Shown: positions 21,605 to 32,394 of the stretch, piece after piece | Position numbering within the stretch: the first letter of the stretch is position 1 | Layout of the letters: each line of letters begins with the position of its first letter | Source: Ramazzottius varieornatus | Lineage: Eukaryota; Tardigrada; Eutardigrada; Parachela; Ramazzottiidae | Length of the DNA: 64,000 bases | Assembly (NCBI GenBank): GCA_001949185.1 | Contig: BDGG01000001.1 | Span: 6,431,353-6,495,352 of the forward strand | Direction: 5' to 3' | Notes under the pieces: model-generated | The model's input: only the letters and a program-made list of their open reading frames with translations | Told to the model about the DNA's origin: nothing | Databases searched by the model: none | Translations under genes and position numbers: made by a program

Positions 21605-24450
21605 TGCCCTTGAATATTCTTCAGAATCTCATGTCTAAAAAGGCTTGTTCAGACTCGAAAAAGTTTTTGTCCAAATAGGACCGCCCGAAATCCAATGGTC
21701 TTGGTTATCGAGCATTCATTCTGCCGAACAATTGGGTACAGCCTCTGCGGACTATACGGCAGCAGTGCGGTACTTCCGTACGCAACCGCAAGGAAAGTTG
21801 GGAGAAAAAATGCCGTGCCGTACGTGCCGTAAAATTGTGGGATGGTGTCCGTCCGCGCCGCATTGGCCAGTGACACACGCGCCGTAGCTGGCAGCATGAG
21901 GTTTGAAACCGATTGTCTATTTTGTCGAGCTGAGGTCGCCCGTGTGACGTGTGTTTTCGTGTGCCATAAGCCGGAGACGGAATCCGGTTATCATTTTTAG
22001 CATCCTAGGCTTCAAGCACTCCTACAGAAACGCTGTTTTAATGACCGCGGTAAAATTTTCACCAATATTCTCTTAGCGATGTACCATCTTTCTTGGTCGA
22101 AGAAGCTTAATGGTTTGCTGTTTCCTAAGGTATTTTAATTCAGAGAAAAATTTCCCATTATGACGAAATTTTTGTTGCCGTATGCCGTCCATGCAGCATA
22201 CGGAACAGCGTTTGCAGCATGCTGCCGCAAGGAGATATCATAAATAATCGCGGGCGTACGTGCAGTAAGTTTCATTACGGGTCCAAGGGGTGCAGCGTGA
22301 GGCGTAAGCGCGCGGCTAACGCATCGGTTTGAGTCGTTAGGTCGGCCCCGCAAGGAAATTACGCCATTCCGAGCATTCTGATCCTTAAACCGATCTGGCA
22401 GAAAGATAGAGCGGAGTTCGCTCTATAATCCGGAATGGACTGTATTTGGCAGGAAGAGCATGAGCGTCGTACTTAAGCGTACGAGTCCGTTCCGATAACA
22501 TTACATCTTTTGATTGTTGCTTTTGATTGACAGCAAAGTGAACAGCTGACAACAACCAACGTTCTTGCTCGGCCAAACTGCTCGCCATAAAAGGTTCAAA
22601 CTGCTAGAATTTGAGCTGTCAGGCGTCTCAAACACAACCCACGCCGATCAGCGGATCATTATGTTGGCAATCTAGGAGCCAAGTTAAGGTGTGTTACGTT
22701 AGAGCGCTCTGAGTACGTCATCGGTGCAGACTGGTCCGCCAATTGTTTTCTGTCCCTGAATTTTGCGTCCCGACATTTTTTCCGCCGATATAGTTCAACC
22801 TGGTTGTAGAATAGACTCTTCTCTAGTTTTCTTCCGTACTGGTACGAGAAACGTTGTGTCCCGAATTCACAACACACTAGGCTAGACTTCCTTCGCTAAA
22901 TCTAACGTAACGCTGGACTTTCCCTGATCCTGAGTTACCGAATAAATCCCAAGAACGCGTAACACCAAACCTTAGTCGACGACAGAGCTGTATTACCACG
23001 AGCTGTGCAGAACGACGACTCAATCTCCCCGGCGTTCGGCGCAAGGCCTGACGCTGTAAAGTCAAGCTAACTCAATACTAAAATAAGAAGGGCTGAACAG
23101 TTAAATTAGCCTGCCACGCCCGATGCTCCTCACAACTTACAATTGCTGTCCGGTTTCATGCGGCTTCTAGCGTCGCTAAGGCAAAAATAAGAAATGTTAG
23201 TTTGAACTATTCACGTTTGAAAGTTTTGTCTAATTTTTTGGAAACGTTCTTCCGTCAAAAGACTCACTCTTTTTGTGCTTATGAGCTAAACGAGATACTG
23301 GCTTTTGCCGCGCGAGAACTTCCTCAATCTCGGTATTGACGGTCCGATAGAAAAATGCTAGACCGTTGCTTTCCGTTCTGCTTCCCAATTCTGGCTTGGT
23401 TCACTTGGTTGAGGGAGGCGCGGATACCACTGGGGAGCCGTACGAAGAAATCGCACTGGCCTACGGCAATAAAACATGCAGATGGAGTAGAATAAAGACA
23501 CGAAGCAGGTTCGATTTAGATCGTGCAAAACGCAGCATTACCGTATTGTCCTGTGAAGTACCGAGCTTAGCACCGGTACTTCTGTTTTGAGGCTTGAGTT
23601 GTTGCTCATAGCTCTTCCTGGCGGTTAGTTATCGTGCTCTTGGTCAGAGCGGTTGACCTTGCACGACGATGGCGCAGAATAAGAATGACCAGGCGAACTG
23701 TCGTACCGTTACTCACGATATCACCCAAGATTTGTATCAAGACTTACCAGTGGATCAATGTAAGCCCGCGTTAGTGAACACGGGACATGTTACGGTTGAT
23801 TGCTATCGTTCTCGGAACTTGATGCCTCGGTAGACTCACAAAAGCACAAGCTAACTACACCGTGCCTGAATTTTCATGCTGCCTGATTTGCTTGGGCGGA
23901 CTCGAATTGTTGTTCCAGTTGATTGTATTATCTCCTAGTTTTTCCACCGTGGATGGCCAGCAGCGGCAATTATGTTCGTCGACCGTTGGACCTTTCTTTT
24001 TACCATTAAGAATACACCGCAGTACTGAAAACACTGAACGAACTTAGTCTGAGCTTTATAAAATCTATGATTTATCTTTGGCGATTTTTACTGCGAGAGG
24101 AGTTCTTGTTCGTGCTTGCGTAACTCAAAACCTTTATTTTTTTGTTGGAAATAAACGCAGCACAACAGTAGCGTCGAAATTAGAATCTAAGACATACTAC
24201 TGATGGTCGTTGATCAGACGTATTAGGTTCCTTTCGGAACTGTTTGGTATGCAAAAGGCAAGATTGAATTAACCGATAGATGACGATGGAACCCACTAGA
24301 AACGGGGTCTCTTCGTAGTGATCGCTCTCTACCACTTCTACCGTCTCTTCGTCTTGTTCTTCATCGTTTCCGTCATCTTCTCCTTCTTCTTCGCATTCAT
24401 CGATTTCCTCGACGTCCTCTTTCCCTTCCTAGTCGTCGTCACACTGTTCG
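21605..24450. other. Long stretch without a supported gene
   Basis: Only short open frames without domains. Loosely similar GC-rich segments around 21750-21890 and 22170-22330 (repeated GCCGTATGCCGT/GCCGTACGTGCCGT-like text) hint at diverged repeat copies, but ends cannot be set. Confidence 0.35.
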
Positions 24451-24454
24451 TCGT

Positions 24455-26898
24455 GGTTATGTCGCTTTCAAATCATCCGTGGGATCCACCCTTTGATCCA
24501 CAGAAGTTGGCGGTGGGCCCAACGGCAAAACCAGCCATGAAAGTTATCTTGAGGGTGAATAATATAGAAGTCGACAATTTAGTTAACACAGGTTCAAGCG
24601 TGACTGTAGTCCCCGGGAAAAGAGATTTATTTGGCCTGTCGTCCGTGTACCGCAGAATTACCGTAAGCTCCAGCTGCAAACCGCCTCAGGCGAGATTATT
24701 GAGACCGAACCATACTTTAAGAAACTTAAAATTCAGACAGGATTCGCCACATGGTGGCATTATGCCTGGGTTGATAGCCGTCATGAAGACAATTATTTGA
24801 CTATAGGAGCTGACTTTCTTGATGGCAAAAATCCTCTAACCTCATTCAGTTGTCGAATGATCATCCCTTTCACCCATGATTATTATATTTCCCGGTTCGA
24901 CATACCCAGCTGGGATGTCGATCGACATCATGAAATTACCGAGGAACGATCCAAAAATCCATTCAGCGGAAGTGTGCCAGTGTCATTAGACAAGAACTGT
25001 GGGATGTTCAAAAAGCCAGGTTTTGAAGCGTGGCATAGGAACATCTATGAAGCATTCAAGTCAGGCAAGAAGCCGAAATCGATGGATCATGAATTACAGT
25101 AGTACATGCAGAAAATATGCCAGATTACCATCGAGACCGAATATATGTGGGAAGAGATAAGCCAGAAAACTACGAGTTTAAACCGTGGAAGGGCTACGAA
25201 GCCGATCCGTTTGCTGAACTGGAATCCTGCATTCTAAGTTGTAACAAATTATCGACTCTAGAAGAGACTGACGGGAGTGAAACGATCGAGAATATTTGCA
25301 TGGTTTTCCTGAAGACTGAAAGTCACAACTTGATGCAGTTCACGTCAGCAAACCTTCCTAAGGTGATTTTTCATTCAAAAGAACCTAGAGACCTCGAGCT
25401 ATATGATGGCGTAATTCTAAAATACTATGGATCAAGTAAATCCACTACGGCCTGCAGGCTTTCCCATGCCCAAAGGACATATGTGGAAGATACTGGACGA
25501 CATTGTCGTGACAGGCATCTTCCAAAGAGATAAGGCGGTCCAGCCACTGAAGGAGTGTGAAATGAGTAAGAAGGCTGAAGCCATTGAGAATACGTCAGAT
25601 ATAAAAATAATTACGGTAGAAAAGGTTGAAACGTCAGAAGAGCAGGCAAAGAACGAGATGGCGCTCCGGGAACCAACATCATCGAGCTGAAGCTCTTGGA
25701 GCGAACCACGAGACAGCCAGCTCACACGCTTCAGAAGGCTCTTAGCCGGACAGAATTGTTTGTCGGACAGAAATTGAGAATGTGGACATGACTATAGTCT
25801 ATGTAATGAAGATGAACATCACAGTAAACCCACAGAAGCGAAGGCTACAGCCTGGGAGGAACTCACAAAAATTGACAACCCAGAGATTTCAGCAGAAATG
25901 AAGGAACAACTCATGAATGTTTTGCGTGATGGTCAAGGTGTTATGCCGACATAAGAAAGGCCTTTAGGCAGATGCACAATTTTCAAGCACAAGATTAACA
26001 CAGGCACTTCTCAACCGGTCAAGGTCCGACCAATACCTTAAAACCCGCAGAAGCGAGAATTATGTAATCATCATGGAACAGAAATGCTCGATCAGAACCT
26101 CATCTCTCCGACTGAAAACCCATGGGCGTTTCCCAGTCTTCTCGTAAAAAAAGGATGGACGAATGAGGGTAGTGGCAAATTTTCGCAAGCTGAATGATGT
26201 CACAAATGCTATTATCCACTTCCAAATATTGATGACTGTTTGCACTGTATGGATGATTCGAAGCACTCTACGTCTGTAGACTGTGCGAATGGCTTCTGGC
26301 ATTCAGAAATGGCGGAAGAAGACAAGAAGAAAGCAACATTCTGCACACAAGATGACGTGTGGGGCTATAACGTAATGCCAATTGGCCTTTGTAACGCGAG
26401 CTCAAGCTGGCAAGCAGTGATGCCTGTTATCCTCGCAGAAATGCAGTTTACTGAATGTTTGATTTTCTTGGATGATTGTTTAATTTATTCAAAAACCTTT
26501 GAGGAGCATTTGATTAGATTCAGAAAGTGCTTAAAGCCTTCGAAAACGCGGGCCAGACTATCAAGCCCGAAAAGTGCAAATTGGCGGAAAGCTCGGTGAT
26601 ATTTTTGGGACACAAATTATCAGAGAAAGGCATTGAGCCAGATATGGATAAGCTTCAAGCAATCAAAGCCATGAACCCTCCCACAGACTTCAAAGGTGTA
26701 CAAAGGTTCCTGGGTAGTTGTGGATTCTACCGTCAATTTATACTCAGTTATGCGGGCAAGGCTGAAGCACTCAATAAGCTCCTAAAGGGGGAAAAAAATT
26801 TCGTGTGGTCTAAAGACCAACAAGAGGCGTTCAATCAGCTCAAGCAAGCGTTGATCAGCTATCCCATCCCTAATGGTCATAATAAACGAGAAATTTAA
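24455..26898 (+). mobile_element. Decayed Gypsy-type LTR retrotransposon, protease and reverse transcriptase part
   Basis: Fragments of a Gypsy pol in several frames. At 24455-24700 is a pepsin-like retroelement protease whose active-site DTG reads NTGSS, so the catalytic Asp is lost. At 26240-26898 are RT palm and thumb segments: GLCNASSSWQ, then FLDDCLIYSKTFEEH (the YxDD-type box), then LGHKLSEKGIEPD and VQRFLGSCGFYRQF. Stops and frame changes at several points, for example around 25690-26240 and 26525, show it is dead. It stops at the RT/RNase H connection. No LTRs recognised. Coding order is plus strand. Confidence 0.8.
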
Positions 26899-27287
26899 TT
26901 TTCCTGCAGATTTGTGGGAGTATTTTCTCTATGAAATTTCATGTTGCAAATACGGCGACTAAATCGATGTATCTGCGGCGCACTTCCCAAAGTTTGAATT
27001 AGCAGCGCAAAAACAAGGGCAGGTATTTACGTACCATTTCATAGCCTACTGATCTGACTTGCAATTACGCAGCCTCAGAATGCAGTGCACAAATCTGGTT
27101 GACGATCCGTTTGGAATTTCAGCTTCAAATATTTATGGCTGTAGTAGCAGCACGCTATGTGATCCGACCTTCAATTGCGAGAAAAGGCCGTGAAAGGGAA
27201 CAGACAATAATATGGAACACGCAGAGAGAAACTTCGGTGCATGAATCAGACCGAAATACTACGGCGAGAACAAGCAAGCTATCATGT

Positions 27288-30200
27288 TCACAGATCTTCA
27301 TCCTCTCGTACAGAACTGAGACTATTTTTATCGATGCTCTTAAGTCGATTATCAAGAGCCGCGGTGAATTTCCCTTTGAACTGAGCTTTGGTGGTTGGCA
27401 CGTTCGTCCATTTTCCGCCAGCTGTGCTTTTCTGCTGTGCGGCAAATTTATGGACATGTTCTGTGGAAGATGAAAGCCATACGAGCATCACTGTATTCCC
27501 TCGATTGTTTCGTGAATCACGTGACGGTCGACGTAAATTACTCATGCGTTGATTTTGTCAAGACACGGGTACCTTTCTAGCCCCGCCGGGTAATATTTAC
27601 GTCGACCATCACGTGATTCGCGAAACAATCGAGGGAATACAGTAATCTCTTTTCACGACATCGGACTGCGACCAGGGTGGTTTCGGACTGCGACTTCGCG
27701 TCCACATTAGGGCCGAAGGCAACAAAGCGAAGGATATGCTCATGGCTTACATAAGAAATTTTCGAAGTTTTTCTTTCCGAAAATCTTTACGAATCCGACA
27801 CCTTTCACCTTCGTATCTGCCAGTGCCAAAACATCTTCCGAAGGAACCAGGATATTCCACATTAGCTTGCGGGCGTATTCGTCCATATCCTTCGCTTTTT
27901 CTTGCAGCTCTTGTAATTTTCGCTTCTTCACCCAGATGTCGGATTTTCCCAGGCGCTGGTAGATCGTCTTATCGACTTTCTTCTCGTCTTTGATGAACGA
28001 CCATTTAATTTCTGGCACTAAGGACAGAACACAGGCATAAGTATTTTCGAAAATGTCGAGCTGAGCAATACCACGGGACGGATGATCGCGTACCTTTAAG
28101 CTTCGGCTTACGCTCTTTGACGGCTCCGAGTTCCTTCAGTATTTGCTCGTACTCTGCAGAATAGAGATTAACAGATCGGAGCTCGGCATACAAACGCGAT
28201 AGATCTCTTTTCGAATAACGAACGCTTTCAGGCTATAACATTGTAAACGTGCGCAACTTGGGGATAATAATTTCGACAGAATGGTTTCTCAAATTGGCGC
28301 TCGCAACCGGTCAATAATATCGAAAACTTGCGCCACTTGGGAAGACAATTCGACCAGATCACTTTGCACGTGACGCACACTTTCTGCCAATAGTACCGTA
28401 AGCTTGCGTCATTCCAGGATAGTAACTCCGAGATAATGGTTCTCGAAGTGGTGCTCGCTTCCAGCCACTAATATCGGCCAACGTGCGCCACTTCGGAAAA
28501 CAGGCCGGACAAGATCAGATTGTAATCAGCGCAGGCTTTCCAACCAGCAACAAGGGAAACGTGCGCCACTTGAGAAACGTTCTGCTCGAGTTTGTGTGCC
28601 GATCTGCCCGATCGTTCGCCTTTCCGGCCAAGATCTTGATATATTACTAATCACTCCTTGGTTTACCTTTAGCCTTCTTCAAATGAAAGGACCGATAAAC
28701 TTTGCATTTCTCCGTTTCATCCATACCGTCCGTGATGGGAAGAGTAGTCGGATGAATGATGGCCGGCATCACTGCAAGACCCTAATTAATACCGGCGTAT
28801 CAAATTACAGTGCTTCAGTTACCATACCGCTTTCTCTGTTGACCATCCAGTCAGGTTGCTCGTCCGGAGGAAGACCATTCCGACTTCCGGCAAGATTTCT
28901 ATCTGCTGTAAAAGCAGCCAGTAATTAGTTCTGGTGTTAGAGAAAATGTTGCACTGTTATAAGTTACGAAAATTCAGCCGTCACTAAATGATTTGAAAAC
29001 GATCGCATATCCAAGTGGCGCACATTTCCAATAATTTACAGTGGAAGCGTGCGGCTCCTGGGATGACAACTTTGTTCAGATCATTTGCCGACGCCCAAAA
29101 TGGAATTTACCAGACTCCCGCGTCTTCTTCCGACGACTATCTTCCTCTGAGTCCAGTTCGGAGTCTGAGCCGTGTCCAACATTTTCGCGCACTACAACAA
29201 CACCAGATCGAATACTGGAAACCGTCAATCACGAACATGCTGAAACTGATTTAGGTCGTCCGCGGATCCGGCACACAAGCCTAACATCATGGTTAACCCT
29301 AGTGGTGCATATTTATGGATCTATTGCCAATGAACGTGCGCCACTTGAAAACGTTTTCTGTCGATTATTTTTACCGCGCACTCATTTTTGATATCGTATC
29401 ACCCAAAATATCTCCATCAACACACTCATATTTCAAAGAAATATTTCAGGAATGACTGGGGTTGACTTGCCTTCTGGTCCACGCGTCCAGTCGTTCTCGC
29501 TCCACTCATCTTCATTCTCAACCTCTCCAAATTCTGCACTCTTGGAATGGCTTCGGTCGCGGTCTATATCTCTTATTATGTCTGTCTTTGGCCGCGTTGG
29601 ACGATGAGTTGGATGAACGGCTGCCTTCCACAGACGACGCCGAGCTCGAACGCGATCTCTTTGTGCTCTTTCGAAAGGATATCTTGGGCTTATATTGAAC
29701 TGCTGACTTTACAATAGGACCTGGCGCGGTGTCACTATCGCTCTCTTCGTCCTCCCCATCCTCACTCCGATGCTGTCGCTTACGGCAATCTGTGCTCTCA
29801 AATAACCGGCGGTTACTCAGTTCGTTGCGCTTGTTGCGGTCGGACTCTGCACGTTCGGTATTGACCATACGTGAGCTCCGCTTGGCTGGCGCATTCTTCT
29901 TCCTTCCCTGAAAAAATCCCGAAAACGAAATCACATAAATTACTTCAATGGATGCTGTTAAATTAGACTCGCTAGACATCGGTAAAAATATAAATCAATC
30001 CGACTGAGCAGCTTGCTTGGATAATATTCACTTACCTCGGACTGGCGAATTCCTTCGAGGGTGTCAAACAGCGCATAGATCTTCTCGACATCTGATTCCA
30101 CCGCAACAATGATGACTCTGAAGATCTGATACCTTTCGTCCCACTTAGCTCGAATATGGATGCCTTTCTCAAATTCTTGCTTCCCAATCAGCTCATCGCT

Positions 30201-30483
30201 GCAGCTGTGTCTTTCGGTCACGAATTCTTCGGTCTGCTCCAGAGGTGGTCTCACTTGGTAAAATCCATCTTCATACTTCAGAAGGATATACTCTGCCGAT
30301 TGGAAAGAAAGAGTCAGAGCATAACACACGGATGGCAACAGAAAATACAGTCAACTTACTGCCGGCATCACGGGCATTCTTGAGCATCGCCTTGAACAGT
30401 GCGGAGTTGCCCTTAGCCCTTTCCGAATCCGAAGTTGCGACATTCCTGCTGCCTTTCTTCGACTTTTTGTTCCGGTTTCCCAT
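27288..30483 (-). CDS. BEN-domain protein (494 residues, nine exons)
   Basis: Exons 30360-30483, 30036-30292, 29540-29907, 29111-29214, 28828-28905, 28667-28771, 28094-28153, 27802-28017 and 27288-27460 have consistent splice sites and phases and close to 495 codons. N-terminus is basic (MGNRNKKSKKG). Residues about 42-125 form a compact domain (KYILLKYEDGFYQ, GIHIRAKWDERYQIFRVIIV). The middle is Ser/Arg/Lys-rich and acidic. The C-terminal 140 residues resemble a BEN domain: DIWVKKRKLQELQ, ARKLMWNILVPSEDVLAL and finally ALDNRLKSI. BEN proteins bind DNA and act in chromatin or transcription repression. The last intron holds a 154-bp MITE, and introns 3, 4 and 6 hold the 78-bp palindromic modules. 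The gene lies between two halves of a Gypsy element. BEN assignment is by motif reading; gene structure is more secure than family. Confidence 0.65.
27490..27643. mobile_element. 154-bp foldback MITE in a BEN-gene intron
   Basis: Inverted repeats of about 50 bases with a few mismatches: ACTGTATTCCCTCGATTGTT continuing TCGTGAATCACGTGACGGTC, and the mirrored right end. The loop is only about 45 bases. The end ACTGTATTC is shared with the element at 62029-62523. Confidence 0.8.
28235..28620. repeat. Five tandem copies of a ~78-bp palindromic module
   Basis: The core GTGCGCCACTTG (variants GCGCAACTTG, GCGTCATTCC, GCGCCACTTC) recurs at 28251, 28330, 28406, 28485 and 28563, spacing 76-79. Each copy also has an upstream opposite-strand partner (for example GGCGCTCGC, GTGACGCACACTTTC, AAGTGGTGCTCGC), then CCAATAA-like text and a trailing GAAAACNNTTCTGCTCGAG-like segment. 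It lies within the 28154-28666 intron of the BEN gene. Confidence 0.75.
28985..29380. repeat. Further single copies of the ~78-bp palindromic module
   Basis: One partial copy at about 29010-29060 (AAGTGGCGCACATTTCCAAT then GTGCGGCTCCTGG), and one at about 29305-29370 (GTGCATATTT, CCAATGAACGTGCGCCACTT, GAAAACGTTTTCTG). Both fall in introns of the BEN gene, on either side of exon 29111-29214. Confidence 0.65.
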
Positions 30484-31042
30484 GTTGACATGAAGATGAA
30501 GCACCGCAAGGAGACAGCAAGAAAGTGTTGGAGAAACAAAACTGCCATAAATCACAACAATTTGAGGAAGATTGACAACCGTTAGAGCCGTTACGTTGCA
30601 TATATTAGGGCCCCGGGCAACATCTCAGAGTACGCGAAGACACTTACAGTGCTTGCAGTAAATAATGACCCTGCACACACGTAAATGGTTCGTAGCAGCC
30701 ATGTTGGATTGCTTACGTAACGTCAAAGCAATATGAACGAGTCGAATCCACTGATTTCTGGAAGCACATAAACGACAATTTCTGGAAGCATTTAAAAACA
30801 CGTTTTCTGTATTTCTGGACCTTACCAGCAATGGAGCGGCAACGATTATCGAAATTTCATACTGTAGTGCTCGCAGTTTATCGCGCACTCAACCACGTGA
30901 TTAGTAATGATTGCCCGGTAAGATCAGCTGTTGCCAAAATGGTATGAGTTGATTGACTTTATTGGGTAGTCAGTCAATTTGAAAAACGATCCGGTCCAAA
31001 TTCCAGTTTCTTTCACTGGATCCGAAGGTAGAAAACATCGTC
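30484..31042. other. Divergent intergenic space
   Basis: Lies between the minus-strand BEN gene and the plus-strand pogo-like transposase. Should contain the BEN promoter and the 5' end of the transposon. No terminal repeat of the transposon was identified with confidence. Confidence 0.4.
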
Positions 31043-32307
31043 ATGGCTAGGACCCGTATATTTTATAACGATGAGGATGCGGAGAAAGCTGTGAGGAACT
31101 ATCAAGAGAGCGGATTATCGAGGAGAAAGTATGCGAAGCTTACAGGAATTCCGGAATCAACCATACGGAGCTGGAGGTGAGTCGAACGATACCTGTTGCA
31201 TAAGCTTCACGGAACCTCACGTTTTTGCTCCACAGTGCAAAGATTCCGGGCAAGCGAGGACCGAAGAAGAGTGAGCAGTTACTAGAAATGAAAGCAGAAG
31301 TCAGAATGAGGGTTATAAAGAAGATAGAATCGAAGAGAATCACACGAGATTCGGACATCAAGAAAGCTGCAGACCAGGTTGCAAAAGAGATGAATCTGAA
31401 ACGAAATGTGTCTCGTGGATGGATATGGCGCTGGAAGAAAGCTAACGGAATCACCTACAGAATCCCTACTAAAGTTGGCAGAAAGACTAAAGACACAGAT
31501 GATGATATCAAGGCAATGGAGACGTATGAAGCCCAGCTCGAAGAAATCCACTTACAGATGGTCGATCCTTCGACCATCTGGAATATGGATCAGACCTCCG
31601 TCGCGCTTCAGAACCCTTACCGGAAGACCCTAGCACTTAAGGGATCAAATGACGTTCCAATCATTCAGCCTCCCGGTGACAGAGAGAACATGACAGTCCT
31701 GCTGATGGTGGCTGCCGATGGGACAAAGCATCCTGCCGTAATCGTCTTCAAAGGAGCGAAAAAGACTGGTGTTCTATCAACCAACGTAATGAAGAAGCTG
31801 CTTATTCCTGAGAACGTGATTGTCAAGAGTAATCGTAAAGGATGGTGGACTAACGATTTCGACTTGGTCTACCTGAAAGAAGCTTTTCCCGTGAGCGACA
31901 CGCAAGTGACCCAGATACTGTTGCGCGATCAGTGCAAAGCCCATCTGAGCCAGGAAAGTGCTGACTTACTAGAAGAACGCTGCGTCCATCAAGTACTGAT
32001 TCCGAAAGGTAAAACTGGCGACAAGCAACCACTTGATGTTGGGGTAAATGGCCCCTTCAAGGCAATCATGAGACGGAATTACCACGAGTGGATGGATCAT
32101 CAGACAGCGGTGGCAAAATCGGGATACTTGAAGAAGCCTTCACGACAAGATTTTGTCGACTTCGTGTCGGCTGCATGGAATGAAGTTTCTCCCTTGATAA
32201 TCGAGAGTTCGTTTGTGAAAGCTGGTGTCCTTCCGGAGCCAACTTACATGCTAGCAGACTACGTTCCAGATGGAAATGCGCCATTTGAGTTTGACTTTTC
32301 AGAATAA
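31043..32307 (+). CDS. pogo/Tigger-like DDE transposase, intact
   Basis: Exons 31043-31176 and 31236-32307 (intron 59 bases, GTGAGT...CCACAG) give 401 residues with no stop. N-terminal helix-turn-helix of the Psq/CENP-B class (AVRNYQESGLSRRKYAKLTG, PESTIRSW), a basic linker, then a DDE_1 catalytic core: first Asp in NMDQTSVAL, second in LLRDQCKAHL, third in QPLDVGV about 35 residues later. Such enzymes cut and paste pogo elements at TA; several animal host genes were domesticated from them. An uninterrupted frame with all three acids suggests recent activity or selection. The insertion lies between two halves of a Gypsy element and just before a CACTA-type pseudogene. Assignment to pogo rather than a close relative is from motif order only. 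Confidence 0.8.
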
Positions 32308-32394
32308 CACTTGCCTTTACGTTGGCCCACCATTGATTGTTGATAAAGCAGTACATCGTCTATAATCCCCGATCGGGCGTTATTTACTGTTCAC

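Noticed and set aside
28235-28620. CRISPR-like array (regular 76-79 base period)
   Set aside because: Animal intron, repeats degenerate over their whole length with no distinct spacers; a minisatellite of a palindromic module explains it.
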